In this document: positions 18,040 to 26,421 of the stretch, piece by piece
Position numbering within the stretch: position 1 is the stretch's first letter
Layout: every line of letters begins with the position of its first letter
DNA from: an uncultured Chitinophagales bacterium
GTDB taxonomy: Bacteria; Bacteroidota; Bacteroidia; Chitinophagales; JAHDHT01
Direction of reading: 5' to 3'
Assembly (NCBI GenBank): GCA_938023075.1
Contig: CALHDG010000056.1
Coordinates: forward strand, 1-62,518
DNA: 62,518 nt
Program-made: the position numbers and the translations under genes
Notes under the pieces: model-generated
What the model saw: only the letters and a program-made list of their open reading frames with translations
Database searches by the model: none
What the model was told of the DNA's origin: nothing

Positions 18040-19449
18040 TTATATCTTTAAAAATCGTTTAACATCATAAACCCCTTTAGGTTTCGCCACAATTTGATTA
18101 TCTTTATTTAATAAAAACAATGCCGGCGTAGTAGATACATAATAGGCTTTAGCAGCCGGTGTTTCCCACTTTTTAAAGTCGCAATAGCTCAACCATTCGT
18201 GGTTTTTGGCTACCTGATTATATTCGTTTTTATCGGTATCTAAAGAAACGGTCACTACTTCTACACCGGCATTTTTTAGTTGAGGATACATCTTTTGCAA
18301 TTGCGGAATTTCTTGCATACAATGTGCACACCAACTCGCCCAAAAAACTACCAATTTATAAGTATTATCTAACTGATATAAACTTTGATTATCATTGATC
18401 GAAATGTCCGCAGCAGTGTTACCAATTTTCATTTTACGATATTGCTCAAAACGCCGGGTTACATCTTTGGTTTCATCTACTGCACAGCCATCGCCTTCTA
18501 AAATGAGTAAGCTTAAATGTTCGTTGGCATCGCTGTAATTTTTTTGTTCGAACATATTATAAATAAACGTACCAGCAAGTATAAACTGATCTTCATCAAA
18601 ACTTGCTTGATTCATGGTATGATCGGTAATCCGGTTTAGTGCTTTAGTTTTCGCATCGTTCACCAAACCTTGCGCTTCTACTAATTGATAGGCGTTGGTT
18701 AAAATATCTTCACTGCAAGCGCATGATTGAACCGTTTTGCCAGTTAAATCAATTTTTTTAAAGGCTTCAACGTATTTTTGATTATCGAAAGAAGCCAACT
18801 GTGTGGCAACCCGCATACCTTGTATGCTATGTCGTAATTTTAAATAATCTTTTAAATAATAGTTAGCCGGTACAGTGTTCATAAATTGATTAATATCTAA
18901 ACTAGCTTTTGTTCTAAGTTCTTGAGCTAAGGCATAATCTTTATCGCCGGGCTTATAATTTTCGGTTTGTACCATTACCGTTAACCATTGCAATTCTTTA
19001 TTCAGGTAATTTTTAAAAGCTTCATTTTCGGCATCGTTTTCAAAAGTAAAGCCGCCAATATTATCAGCATTAGGAGCCGTAAAGGTAATCTCCTGTCCAT
19101 TTAAAATAATCGGCACTTCAGCACCCTTATAAATTTCTATGGTTCCAACCCCTTTATAATCCGATGGATAGTACAACGTAAAATTTCCCTTGGTATCAGT
19201 CGTATCGCCAAAAATAGGTGCTTCGGCAAAGCCTTTGGATATTTTAATTCGTACGGGCGTATTTTTCAACTCGGTAAAAGTACCGTTGATGGTTACGCGG
19301 TCATCTTCCTCCGCACGATCTACTTTGGCTTGCACATTACTTTCGCAAGCCATCAGTAAGTTAGCGAATAGGTAAATGACTATTAACCAATAGGCATTTA
19401 AGTTGGTTTTAGCGGAATTACCAATAGTTAGCCGGTTGTTTTTAATCAT
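18040..19449 (-). CDS. TlpA-like thioredoxin-fold lipoprotein
   Basis: The 469-residue product has a hydrophobic N-terminal segment ending in the lipobox LLMAC (about residues 31-35), so it is likely a periplasmic lipoprotein. Residues about 48-150 look like the beta-sandwich DUF4369-type domain (VTINGTFTELKNTPVRIKI). A helical middle follows. The C-terminal TlpA/AhpC-TSA thioredoxin domain has the redox site WASWCAHC near residue 370 and the cis-proline-type TTPALFLL. It should reduce or exchange disulfides in exported proteins; the specific partner is unknown. A -7 box lies 42 bp upstream. Confidence 0.85.
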   Translation of the reverse strand: MIKNNRLTIGNSAKTNLNAYWLIVIYLFANLLMACESNVQAKVDRAEEDDRVTINGTFTELKNTPVRIKISKGFAEAPIFGDTTDTKGNFTLYYPSDYKGVGTIEIYKGAEVPIILNGQEITFTAPNADNIGGFTFENDAENEAFKNYLNKELQWLTVMVQTENYKPGDKDYALAQELRTKASLDINQFMNTVPANYYLKDYLKLRHSIQGMRVATQLASFDNQKYVEAFKKIDLTGKTVQSCACSEDILTNAYQLVEAQGLVNDAKTKALNRITDHTMNQASFDEDQFILAGTFIYNMFEQKNYSDANEHLSLLILEGDGCAVDETKDVTRRFEQYRKMKIGNTAADISINDNQSLYQLDNTYKLVVFWASWCAHCMQEIPQLQKMYPQLKNAGVEVVTVSLDTDKNEYNQVAKNHEWLSYCDFKKWETPAAKAYYVSTTPALFLLNKDNQIVAKPKGVYDVKRFLKI

Positions 19450-19490
19450 AATTGATTTAAAATTTTAAAGATATATTTATTAAAGTGCTA

Positions 19491-19498
19491 CAAAAATA
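19491..19498 (-). promoter_or_regulatory. -7 promoter box TATTTTTG for the TlpA-like gene
   Basis: Exact TAnnTTTG on the minus strand, 42 bp before the start codon. Confidence 0.5.
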
Positions 19499-19762
19499 AA
19501 TGAAAAATTGAAAGTGGAGTGATGAATACGTTTAAATATTGCTATTTCTTTATAAGATAAATTATTTTTTCTGAGAGTAGATGTGACGAATTTAATATAC
19601 TTCATCTAAAACGCGAGTTAATTGTAGGGGCAGATTTTAATGGTTTAGCAGACAAATAAAAAAGTAGCTTGTTGATAATGCGATCAAATATTATGTCCGC
19701 TGAAGTATACCTTTATATAAGGCAGAGTAAACAAATTATTTCCTATTCATAATACTTTTGAG

Positions 19763-19794
19763 CTGATAGAACTTTTGTTCTATCAGTTTTTTTT
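19763..19794 (+). terminator. Orphan rho-independent terminator on the plus strand
   Basis: A perfect 10-bp stem, CTGATAGAAC with GTTCTATCAG around a TTTT loop, is followed by eight T residues (19787-19794). Both neighbouring genes are on the minus strand, so on the plus strand it terminates no known gene. The preceding 260 bases contain no ORF; an untranslated RNA is possible. A TACTTTTG box at 19753-19760 touches the stem and is too close to serve a product ending here. Confidence 0.8.
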
Positions 19795-19846
19795 GTTTAC
19801 CAATTGGCAAGATAGCGGTTATTAAAATGTTGCGAGCTTAGAAGTA

Positions 19847-19970
19847 TAACCCTGATAGGAGCGGTTATGCTGCCTGAAGCGTTGGCTTTTGCAGTTGAGC
19901 CGCAGCATTTGAGTGGATAGCAGGCTGCGCGTTTTTAAGTAATCCATTTGTTTTGTTTCAAAAAAAAAAC
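19847..19970 (+). repeat. R1 structured repeat, copy 2
   Basis: It reads AACCCTGATAGGAGCGGTTA and ends GGATAGCAGGCTGCGC. The outer stem is CCTG with CAGG, the inner stem ATGCTGC with GCAGCAT. It ends just after the stop of the sulfotransferase-like gene, in the 530-bp gap that otherwise holds only the orphan terminator. Confidence 0.8.
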
Positions 19971-19979
19971 ATAGCGAAA

Positions 19980-20696
19980 TTAGATTACCAATGCCTTTTT
20001 AGAGAGGGTTTCATAAAAAGGCAAACATTGGTTGGCTAACTTTTCTAAAGCGGTTGTCATCGTAAAATTTTCGCTTTGGTAGGGTTGAAAACCGGTTGAT
20101 TGATGTACGTTTTGGTACCAGTATTTTGCCCAAACGCCATCTTCTTTCCGTGCCCCGGCTTGCCATTGTAACATGGCTGATTGGAAAGGAATATCAATTG
20201 CATTACACAACCTTTGCAGACAGGCTTTTGGCTTGCTTAAGAGCACTTTTGAATCTAACACAATAGGATTTTCTAAAGCATTCAACACTTCAACTTGTTG
20301 TTGTATGCCGATATCTTGCATGGTAACTTGTTGACGCACTTTCGCATATGAGCGAATAATTAAACGAGGATCTCTTATAAAAATAATATTAATAAAACCG
20401 GATAAAAAATCATATTTCCGCTCCCATAAATGATGGGTCATTTGTTTAAAAAACACTATAGGGGTTTCATAATTTTTTAACAAAACGGAATTTATTAACT
20501 GAGGCAAGCGATGTTCCATAATGTTTAAAATTGTTGCTTTAGCAGGATGATCGATAGCTACATTTTGCAGATAGTAAGCATACAAGGGTTCGTCTACAAC
20601 GGTAGTATCTGCCCTTTGCGCAAAACTATACATCAGTGCGGTTGAAACATTGCGTGGGCTACTCCATAAGTTTATTCTAATGGTTGAAGTGGACAC
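19980..20696 (-). CDS. Sulfotransferase-like P-loop protein
   Basis: The 238-residue protein opens with IRINLWSSPRNVSTALMYSF (about residues 6-25), the strand-loop-helix that binds the 5'-phosphosulfate of PAPS in sulfotransferase-like proteins, followed by DTTVVDEPLYAYYL. A second conserved piece, FINIIFIRDPRLIIRSYAKV (about 101-120), resembles the 3'-phosphate-binding IRDPR motif. The transferred group and acceptor are unknown, and some relatives are annotated only as sulfotransferase-like. It lies 5 bp downstream of ferritin on the same strand, so it probably shares its transcript. Confidence 0.75.
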   Translation of the reverse strand: MSTSTIRINLWSSPRNVSTALMYSFAQRADTTVVDEPLYAYYLQNVAIDHPAKATILNIMEHRLPQLINSVLLKNYETPIVFFKQMTHHLWERKYDFLSGFINIIFIRDPRLIIRSYAKVRQQVTMQDIGIQQQVEVLNALENPIVLDSKVLLSKPKACLQRLCNAIDIPFQSAMLQWQAGARKEDGVWAKYWYQNVHQSTGFQPYQSENFTMTTALEKLANQCLPFYETLSKKALVI

Positions 20697-20701
20697 TTTA
20701 A

Positions 20702-21199
20702 TCAGGCTGCTTCGGTTGATTTGCCATTTAAATATTCATCAATAAAATATAAACCCCTACCCTCTAAACCAATCAATTCAATTTTATCTAAAATACCTCT
20801 AAACTGCTCTTCCTCTTCCAACTGCTCGTCAATAAACCATTGCAAAAAGCTGTTGGTTGCATAATCTTTGGCAGCAGTAGCCACCTCAACAATTTGATGG
20901 ATGGATTTGGTAACTGCCTGCTCTTGCTTGTAGGCTTTTTGCACTACATCTTTAATGTTTTTAAAATTTTGCGTGGGTTTAGTAACCGAACCAATACTTA
21001 CTTTGCCGCCTGCTTCATCAATATATTGTACAAATTTTAGCATGTGCATACGCTCTTCTTCGGCTTGTTTCAAGAAGAAAGCCGCACTTCCTTCCAAATT
21101 ATTTGCCGCACACCAGCAAGCCATAGCTAAATAACCTTGCGAGGCATTACCCTCCATTTCAACTTGTGCGTTTAACAATTGTTCTATTTTTTTAAGCAT
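20702..21199 (-). CDS. Ferritin
   Basis: The 165-residue protein has the four-helix ferritin pattern and size: MLKKIEQLLNAQVEMEGNAS (helix A with a diiron Glu), then QAEEERMHMLKFVQYIDEAGG (helix B, E-x-x-x with H), the GGKVSIG turn, a Glu-rich helix C and WFIDEQLEEEEQF (helix D). It stores iron as ferrihydrite in a 24-mer shell after oxidation at the diiron site. No haem-binding Met typical of bacterioferritin stands out. It has its own promoter (TATTTTTG at 21229-21236), which overlaps the T-tract of the upstream trxA terminator. The sulfotransferase-like gene follows 5 bp later. Confidence 0.93.
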   Translation of the reverse strand: MLKKIEQLLNAQVEMEGNASQGYLAMACWCAANNLEGSAAFFLKQAEEERMHMLKFVQYIDEAGGKVSIGSVTKPTQNFKNIKDVVQKAYKQEQAVTKSIHQIVEVATAAKDYATNSFLQWFIDEQLEEEEQFRGILDKIELIGLEGRGLYFIDEYLNGKSTEAA

Positions 21200-21227
21200 A
21201 ATTTCCTTTTTTAAAATTACTTTGTTG

Positions 21228-21266
21228 GCAAAAATAAGAACAGCCCGCCATAAAGACGAGCTGTTC
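21228..21266 (-). terminator. Terminator of trxA
   Basis: The stem GAACAGC (21238-21244) pairs with GCTGTTC (21260-21266). On the minus strand it is followed by a T-rich tail (TTATTTTTGC). It lies between the trxA stop and the ferritin start. Confidence 0.75.
21229..21236 (-). promoter_or_regulatory. -7 promoter box TATTTTTG for ferritin
   Basis: Exact TAnnTTTG on the minus strand, 30 bp before the ferritin ATG. The same T-rich bases form the tail of the trxA terminator, so the terminator T-run doubles as the next promoter. Confidence 0.5.
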
Positions 21267-21292
21267 GTAATTATTTTTTGAGGATGTGCATT

Positions 21293-21610
21293 TTACATCC
21301 TTTCCTGAATTTTTTTAGCCAAGGCATTTTTAGGTACGGCACCCACTTGTTTATCTACAACTTCTCCGTTTTTGATAAACAAAATAGTTGGAATATTCCG
21401 TACGCCATATTTTTGCGATATTTCAGGATTTTCATCCACATTTACCTTACCTATTGATACTTGACCATCATATTCTTTTGATAATTCATCAATTATAGGA
21501 CCTACAATTTTACAAGGTCCACACCAGGGTGCCCAGAAATCTACTACTGCGAGTTTTTCGCTATCTAACACGGTTTCCTGAAAGTTAGCGTCTGTAAATT
21601 CTAATGCCAT
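21293..21610 (-). CDS. trxA: Thioredoxin
   Basis: At 105 residues this is a canonical cytosolic thioredoxin: VVDFWAPWCGPCKIVGP with the WCGPC redox site (about residues 28-32), VDENPEISQKYGVRNIPTILF with the cis-proline, and the GAVPKNAL end. It reduces disulfides in ribonucleotide reductase, peroxiredoxins and other targets using thioredoxin reductase, which is not in this window. It has its own promoter (TATATTTG, 54 bp upstream) and terminator, so it is monocistronic. Confidence 0.97.
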   Translation of the reverse strand: MALEFTDANFQETVLDSEKLAVVDFWAPWCGPCKIVGPIIDELSKEYDGQVSIGKVNVDENPEISQKYGVRNIPTILFIKNGEVVDKQVGAVPKNALAKKIQERM

Positions 21611-21663
21611 TTTTTAAACTTTAATTATTTTAATAAGATAACTCTATTTGCTTCGAATAAGTT

Positions 21664-21671
21664 CAAATATA
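21664..21671 (-). promoter_or_regulatory. -7 promoter box TATATTTG for trxA
   Basis: Exact TAnnTTTG on the minus strand, 54 bp upstream of the trxA start. Confidence 0.55.
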
Positions 21672-21712
21672 AAATTTAAGTTTCAGACTTTACGTTTTAT
21701 TAACGACATTTA

Positions 21713-21868
21713 GGAATGAGAAAAAATAACTTTACATGCTGACTTTGCAATTTTATGATATACTTCTTTGAAAAGCCTCGTATTAGTTCCCCATTAAACC
21801 TTCGTTTTAGCCTCGTCTATCAAAAAATTGCTTTATCAAAGATGGTAAATATATTTTCTCATCATTCC
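21713..21868 (-). mobile_element. R4 element, copy 2 (156 bp, inverted)
   Basis: It has the same 156-bp length as copy 1 and an obvious base-by-base match when reverse-complemented, including GGAATGATGAGAA, TTTACCATCT, TTTTTTGATA and CGAGGCTTTTCA. Flanking trinucleotides are TTA and TCA, so any duplication has decayed. It fills half of the 316-bp gap between trxA and trpB. Confidence 0.75.
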
Positions 21869-21926
21869 TCATAAAAAAAAGCTGATAACCCATTTATTTG
21901 AAGATATGATCCATTAGTTCTGGAGC

Positions 21927-23090
21927 TTACAAATGCTTCATATAGCTCTCCAAATCTTTGTCACCTCGTCCGCTTAAGTTAAACACTATAATGTCATCCG
22001 GTTGAAAGGGTTGTTTGGGTAAAATGGCAAGGGCATGGGCAGTTTCCAAAGCTGGAATAATACCTTCTAACTTAGATAATTCAAAACCGGCTTGCAAGGC
22101 TTCTTCATCGGTAGCGTGCAGGTAAGTGGCTCTTTGGGTTTCTTTTAAATGAGCGTGTATAGGTCCAATACCCGGATAGTCTAAACCGGCAGAAATGGAA
22201 TGCGGTTCAATTACTTGTCCGTCTTTATCTTGAATCATAACAGTTCGGCTGGCATGCAATACACCTGGCGAACCTAAAGCCAAGGTTGCTGCAGTTTCTT
22301 TAGTATCAACTCCTTTACCGGCAGCTTCCACACCAATTAATTGTACTTCCACATCTTGCATATAATGATAAAAAGCGCCAATGGCATTACTACCGCCACC
22401 TATACAAGCAATTACGTAATTTGGTTTTTCACCTTCTAATTGAGCTATAATTTCCTCACTAATCACCGATTGAAAGCGGGCAACCATATCTGGAAATGGA
22501 TGTGGACCAACCACCGAACCAATAATATAATGCGTATCTTCCGGGTTATTAATCCAATCGCGCATAGCGGCGTTGGTGGCGTCTTTTAAACTTTGGCTGC
22601 TGCTGTATTCTGGTCGTACTTCGGCACCCAACATTTTCATACGGGCTACGTTGGGCGCTTGGCGTTCCACATCTTTGGCACCCATATATACAATGCATTC
22701 TATGCCCATTAAGGCGCAAACGGTTGCGGTGGCCACTCCGTGTTGACCGGCTCCTGTTTCGGCAATTATTCTTTTTTTGCCGAGTTTTTTAGCGACTAGA
22801 ATTTGACCTATTGTATTGTTTACTTTATGCGCACCGGTATGGCACAAGTCTTCCCGTTTTAAATAAATTTGAGTTTGATATTTTTCGCTAAGTCGCTTGG
22901 CAAAATAAAGCGGAGTTGGTCGCCCAACATATTGTTTTAACAAGTAATGAAATTCTTTTTGAAAAGCCTCATCATAAATAATACTTAAATATCGAGTGCT
23001 CAATTCCTCTATATTTGGATGTAATAATTCTGGTATAAAGGCTCCTCCAAATTCACCATAAAAACCTAATTCGTCAACTTCGTATTTCAT
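21927..23090 (-). CDS. trpB: Tryptophan synthase beta chain
   Basis: The 387-residue PLP enzyme condenses indole with serine to give tryptophan. It shows FGGAFIPE, the PLP-lysine segment HTGAHKVNN (Lys89), [10 protein letters not shown], the phosphate-binding CIGGGSNA, and the DYPGIGP and LSGRGDKD motifs near the C-terminus. It overlaps trpF by 4 bp (ATGA-type overlap), implying translational coupling. The usual partner trpA is not downstream here: the next 316 bp hold an R4 repeat, then trxA. It is a TrpB1-type enzyme by length and motifs. Confidence 0.97.
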   Translation of the reverse strand: MKYEVDELGFYGEFGGAFIPELLHPNIEELSTRYLSIIYDEAFQKEFHYLLKQYVGRPTPLYFAKRLSEKYQTQIYLKREDLCHTGAHKVNNTIGQILVAKKLGKKRIIAETGAGQHGVATATVCALMGIECIVYMGAKDVERQAPNVARMKMLGAEVRPEYSSSQSLKDATNAAMRDWINNPEDTHYIIGSVVGPHPFPDMVARFQSVISEEIIAQLEGEKPNYVIACIGGGSNAIGAFYHYMQDVEVQLIGVEAAGKGVDTKETAATLALGSPGVLHASRTVMIQDKDGQVIEPHSISAGLDYPGIGPIHAHLKETQRATYLHATDEEALQAGFELSKLEGIIPALETAHALAILPKQPFQPDDIIVFNLSGRGDKDLESYMKHL

Positions 23091-23719
23091 TTTTGTATAA
23101 TTCCTAATTGTTGTTTAAATGTTTTAATTTTCTCTATGTTTTTTAAGCCTGGTTCAATTTCGAAACCGCTATTAATATCAACTCCAAAAAATTGCGGATG
23201 TTGAATAGCTTTTAAATGTACAACATCTTGTGGAGTAATGCCACCGGCAACAAAAAAAGGTATCTGACCAGCATAATTATTTAAAACAGACCAGTCAAAT
23301 TTTTTACCAGAACCGCCATAATTGTTGGTTTTGGTATCAAATAAAAAGTAATCGCAGTACGGTTCATACGGTTGTGTTTTATCAAAGTTGAAATACTCAT
23401 CTACTCCAAATGCTTTAGAAACCTTAAAATGTTTTTGTACTTGATTACAATAGTTGGGTAGTTCATCTCCGTGTAATTGAATAAGCTCTAATTCATATTG
23501 TTTTCCTATCGAGATAATAGTTTCCAAAGATTCATTCACAAAAACACCCACTCTTATTATTTTTTTTTGTTGAGCATTTTCCATTTTCTCTATCGTCAAA
23601 TTTTTGGCATAACGCTTCGATTTCTTATAAAAGATAAAGCCTATAAAGTTTGGCTCAATAGAACTCAAAGCCTTAATATTCTCTTCATACTTCATACCGC
23701 AAACTTTTAGTTTCATCAA
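23087..23719 (-). CDS. trpF: Phosphoribosylanthranilate isomerase
   Basis: The 210-residue TIM-barrel enzyme converts N-(5-phosphoribosyl)anthranilate to CdRP in tryptophan synthesis. The opening [13 protein letters not shown] carries the catalytic Cys of the KxCG motif. The [24 protein letters not shown] and [11 protein letters not shown] segments follow in family order, with the phosphate-binding DINSGFE near the end. It overlaps trpB by 4 bp and is 6 bp downstream of the isochorismate-synthase-like gene. Confidence 0.95.
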   Translation of the reverse strand: MMKLKVCGMKYEENIKALSSIEPNFIGFIFYKKSKRYAKNLTIEKMENAQQKKIIRVGVFVNESLETIISIGKQYELELIQLHGDELPNYCNQVQKHFKVSKAFGVDEYFNFDKTQPYEPYCDYFLFDTKTNNYGGSGKKFDWSVLNNYAGQIPFFVAGGITPQDVVHLKAIQHPQFFGVDINSGFEIEPGLKNIEKIKTFKQQLGIIQK

Positions 23720-23725
23720 TACAAA

Positions 23726-24802
23726 TTAATAATTCCTCATTAAAACGTTTCCAATAGTTTCGCTTTTGTGCTCGGTTTCTTGCCATTCCAATGCTGGATC
23801 GGAATCTTTGGTAATTCCTCCACCCACAAAAGCTAAAGTATGTTGATTGGTAATTTTGGCACATCGCAAATTCACATACAAATCTAAATCATCCAATTCA
23901 TTAATGAAGCCTAAATAACCCGTATAATATTGACGGTGATGAATTTCGGTTTTTAAAATGCAATCAATAGCTTCTTTTTGAGGATAGCCGCCAACTGCCG
24001 GCGTAGGGTGTAAGGCTTTCAAAAAATTAGTAAGTTGGTTGGTTGACAGGTTAAATTCAAAAGCCGTTTTAAGGTGCTGTAAACTACCCGCTTCAATGGT
24101 TTCTGTTTTACTTTGACTTCGCTGTTTTAGGTTAAATTGTTTAAGCAAACCTTTAATAAATATAGAAACCAAGGCTTGCTCTTCCTTTTCTTTATCGCCC
24201 CAAGCCGTTTTTTTTTGTTTGATGTTTTTGGTGCCTGCCAAAGCCACCGTTTTGGCAATTCCATTTTGGTAAGATAATAATCGTTCAGGGCTGGCACCTA
24301 GCCAAATACCATTGTCTGGCAATTGAAACAAATAGCAAAAAGCATTGGGATAAGTTTTTTCTAAAGTTAAAAAGGTTTTGACCAAATTGTTTACAGGAAT
24401 TGGATTGAACGCTTTTATCCGGCTATAAATGGCTTTTTGTAAAATGGATTGTTGAATTAAATGTTGATATCTTTTTAGATGAGCCATGTAAGTGGTCTGA
24501 TCAATACACGTTTCATTGCATACTTTATTTCTTTGCTTTCCGAGATCAACAATATCACTTAATAATATACTTTCAAAATTGCTGGTGTAAATATCTGGTT
24601 TAATATATCTAATTGAACAATATTCATCAGGCATAAATGGATGAATTAAAAAGCCTTTTTTCAACGGACTTAAATTTTCTACTGGCTGAGAAAAACTATA
24701 TTGAGCAATTAAGTTGATTGCTTTATTAGGATATCTAAATAAAGCAAAGGGGATGTGATATTGAATATATTTTCGGATAATCGCCTTAAGATGTTGCATC
24801 AA
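23726..24802 (-). CDS. menF: Isochorismate synthase (chorismate-binding family)
   Basis: The 358-residue protein is a chorismate-utilising enzyme: IWLGASPERLL, LAGTKN, LHPTPAVGGYP, YYTGYLGF, LYVNLRCAKI and FVGGGITKDSDPALEWQETEHKSE occur in the family order. In the diagnostic stretch LQKAIYSRIKAF, Lys123 occupies the position of the catalytic base of isochorismate synthases, where anthranilate and aminodeoxychorismate synthases have Gln. Length also fits MenF rather than TrpE. The expected role is making isochorismate for menaquinone. Its position directly before trpF-trpB is unusual, so a role in tryptophan synthesis cannot be fully excluded. Confidence 0.8.
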   Translation of the reverse strand: MMQHLKAIIRKYIQYHIPFALFRYPNKAINLIAQYSFSQPVENLSPLKKGFLIHPFMPDEYCSIRYIKPDIYTSNFESILLSDIVDLGKQRNKVCNETCIDQTTYMAHLKRYQHLIQQSILQKAIYSRIKAFNPIPVNNLVKTFLTLEKTYPNAFCYLFQLPDNGIWLGASPERLLSYQNGIAKTVALAGTKNIKQKKTAWGDKEKEEQALVSIFIKGLLKQFNLKQRSQSKTETIEAGSLQHLKTAFEFNLSTNQLTNFLKALHPTPAVGGYPQKEAIDCILKTEIHHRQYYTGYLGFINELDDLDLYVNLRCAKITNQHTLAFVGGGITKDSDPALEWQETEHKSETIGNVLMRNY

Positions 24803-24813
24803 TTTGATTTGGC

Positions 24814-25191
24814 TTAATGAAACAACTCTTCATCTCTTATCAGCAACAAAATGGCAGTGTGCGGAACAATCACATATTTTTCTTGGTTAAATTCTATTTG
24901 ATAAGAGGACTGCTGAAAAAAAACAGCTAAATCACCCTCTTGCGCTTGTAGGGGAATATATTTACCTTGTTTTTGGTCGTCTTTCCATGCTTCTTCAATT
25001 TCGTTAGAAGCAATGGCATAACCCGGTCCTGATTTCACCACATAACCACTGTTCATTTTCGCATTTTCTTTTACACTGGGTGGAAGATACAATCCGGTTG
25101 CAGTTCGCTCGTTATTTTTTATGGGTTTAATAAGAACGCGATCTCCAACAATGATAAAATTACTGATATCCTGTGCTTGTAAATTGATGAT
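24814..25191 (-). CDS. GroES-like co-chaperonin with no canonical start codon
   Basis: The frame reads a GroES fold: NFIIVGDRVLIKPIKNNER, then TATGLYLPPSVKEN, SGYVVKSGPGYAIA, YIPLQAQEGDLAVFF and VPHTAILLLIRDE at the end. The only ATG/GTG/TTG before the mobile-loop region is TTG at 25092-25090, which would remove about 30 conserved N-terminal residues including the GDRVLIKP strand. The frame stays open to a TAG at 25218-25216; no canonical start lies between, and an in-frame ATG sits beyond the TAG at 25233-25231. Initiation at ATC 25191-25189 is therefore provisional. This is the divergent ~125-residue Bacteroidota paralogue rather than the main GroES (no groEL nearby). It is 11 bp upstream of the menF-like gene. 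Confidence 0.7.
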   Translation of the reverse strand: MINLQAQDISNFIIVGDRVLIKPIKNNERTATGLYLPPSVKENAKMNSGYVVKSGPGYAIASNEIEEAWKDDQKQGKYIPLQAQEGDLAVFFQQSSYQIEFNQEKYVIVPHTAILLLIRDEELFH

Positions 25192-25436
25192 TTTTCTATT
25201 TTGTTTGGTACAAAACTAATTTAAAATTTTCATCTTTTTATATGGATTCCAAGCTTTTTGATCTAAACAAATCATTAAAATTAATTTTTGATCAATAAGG
25301 AATTGGTGCTGTATCAATCTACATTATTAAAAATCTGTCAAATACGCTTTTAAAAAATGTAATTTAATTAGTTCATTTTTTGAATTGTTTTTTTAACTTT
25401 AACTAACTTTTTTTAACAAATTAAAATGTATAAAGT

Positions 25437-25715
25437 ATGATTGGAACTATAATTGGTCTATTAACTGGTGCCTTAGGTGGTAACCTTGCCGGAGGTTTAA
25501 TGAAGAATTTTTCTCTTGGTACACTTTGGAATTCTGTAGTTGGAATTTTGGGTGGTGGTATTGGAGCTTCTATACTGGGAGCCATTGGATTATCTGGCGG
25601 CGGCGGAGAAACTATGGAAATTGGCAACATTTTAGGTAGCGTTGGAAGCGGCTTAGTAGGCGGTGGTGTATTAATGGCAATTGTAGGCTTTGTAAGAAGT
25701 TTGCTAAACAAATAA
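25437..25715 (+). CDS. Small glycine-rich membrane protein
   Basis: The 92-residue product is almost entirely Gly, Ala, Leu, Ile and Val with small GGG motifs. It forms about two to three membrane helices (residues 3-22, 32-54, 66-88) and a final LRSLLNK-type basic end. It recalls the GlsB/YeaQ/YmgE class of small stress-related membrane proteins in composition, but I cannot confirm that family. It is monocistronic, with a clear intrinsic terminator 23 bp after the stop. Confidence 0.7.
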   Translation: MIGTIIGLLTGALGGNLAGGLMKNFSLGTLWNSVVGILGGGIGASILGAIGLSGGGGETMEIGNILGSVGSGLVGGGVLMAIVGFVRSLLNK

Positions 25716-25737
25716 AATACATATGTATACTTAAGTG

Positions 25738-25771
25738 AAACCCGTTATTTTTAATAATAGCGGGTTTTTTT
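25738..25771 (+). terminator. Rho-independent terminator after the small membrane protein
   Basis: The stem AAACCCGTTATT pairs with AATAGCGGGTTT (with one G-T pair) and is followed by a run of eight T residues. Confidence 0.9.
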
Positions 25772-25838
25772 GTTGTAGATGTTTTGAAAATAGATACACC
25801 TTAAGAGGTAATTTTTTTTATCCCCGAAAATATATTTT

Positions 25839-25846
25839 TACATTTG
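25839..25846 (+). promoter_or_regulatory. -7 promoter box TACATTTG for the SCP2 gene
   Basis: Exact TAnnTTTG match followed by C. The transcription start would be near 25852, which places a TTG at 25844 upstream of the mRNA and supports ATG 25880 as the true start. Confidence 0.6.
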
Positions 25847-25879
25847 CCTCACTTAATAACAATTTATATTAATAATAAA

Positions 25880-26173
25880 ATGACAGTACAAGAAATTACA
25901 GAAAAAGTAGTTAAACGTGCCGAAGGGCAAGAACCTATAGGTAACAGTATTAAATTTCAATTTGATGAAGGGGTAGTGCACATTGACGGCAAAGGTGAAG
26001 GCAATGAAATTACCAATGATGACAAAGAAGCCGATGCAACAGTTAAGGTTAGTTTAGATGATTTAAATAGTTTGTTATCAGGAGATTTAAATCCGATGGG
26101 TGCCTTTATGTCGGGCAAAATTAAAATTGATGGTGATATGGGCGTCGCTATGAAATTGCAAAAACTTTTTTAG
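25880..26173 (+). CDS. SCP2 sterol-binding domain protein
   Basis: The 97-residue product (starting MTVQEITEKVV) has the SCP2 pattern: KFQFDEGVVHIDGKGEGNEI, then DATVKVSLDDLNSLLSGDLNPM and GAFMSGKIKIDGDMGVAMKL. SCP2-fold proteins form a hydrophobic tunnel that binds lipids or acyl chains; the ligand in bacteria is rarely known. The open frame continues upstream to a TTG at 25844, but that lies on top of the -7 box, so ATG 25880 is chosen. It stands alone between a terminator and the etf operon. Confidence 0.9.
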   Translation: MTVQEITEKVVKRAEGQEPIGNSIKFQFDEGVVHIDGKGEGNEITNDDKEADATVKVSLDDLNSLLSGDLNPMGAFMSGKIKIDGDMGVAMKLQKLF

Positions 26174-26390
26174 ATAAAAGCTACCTAATTCTCCCCAATT
26201 TACTATTGATTGTAGCGGATATGCAATTGATCAATATCCGTTAATCAGCAAAAAGATAGTAGCTGACAACCAAGGCTATGTTCATGTGCGAGTTCTTAAA
26301 ATTTCACTTCACATCTTAGTTAAACATTACACAAATGAAAATTTGCCTTAATTTCGACCTTTGAGGCAATTATTTAATTATACAAAGTAC

Positions 26391-26398
26391 TATCTTTG
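26391..26398 (+). promoter_or_regulatory. -7 promoter box TATCTTTG for the etf operon
   Basis: Exact TAnnTTTG followed by C, 24 bp upstream of etfB. The leader would be about 18 nt. Confidence 0.6.
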
Positions 26399-26421
26399 CA
26401 AAAATTTAAAAAAATAATTAT

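Noticed and set aside
23726-24802. Anthranilate synthase TrpE
   Set aside because: Length of 358 residues and Lys123 at the diagnostic position favour isochorismate synthase despite the trp neighbours.
25421-25711. Proline-rich minus-strand ORF
   Set aside because: Antisense of a glycine-rich membrane protein; Gly codons read backwards give Pro.
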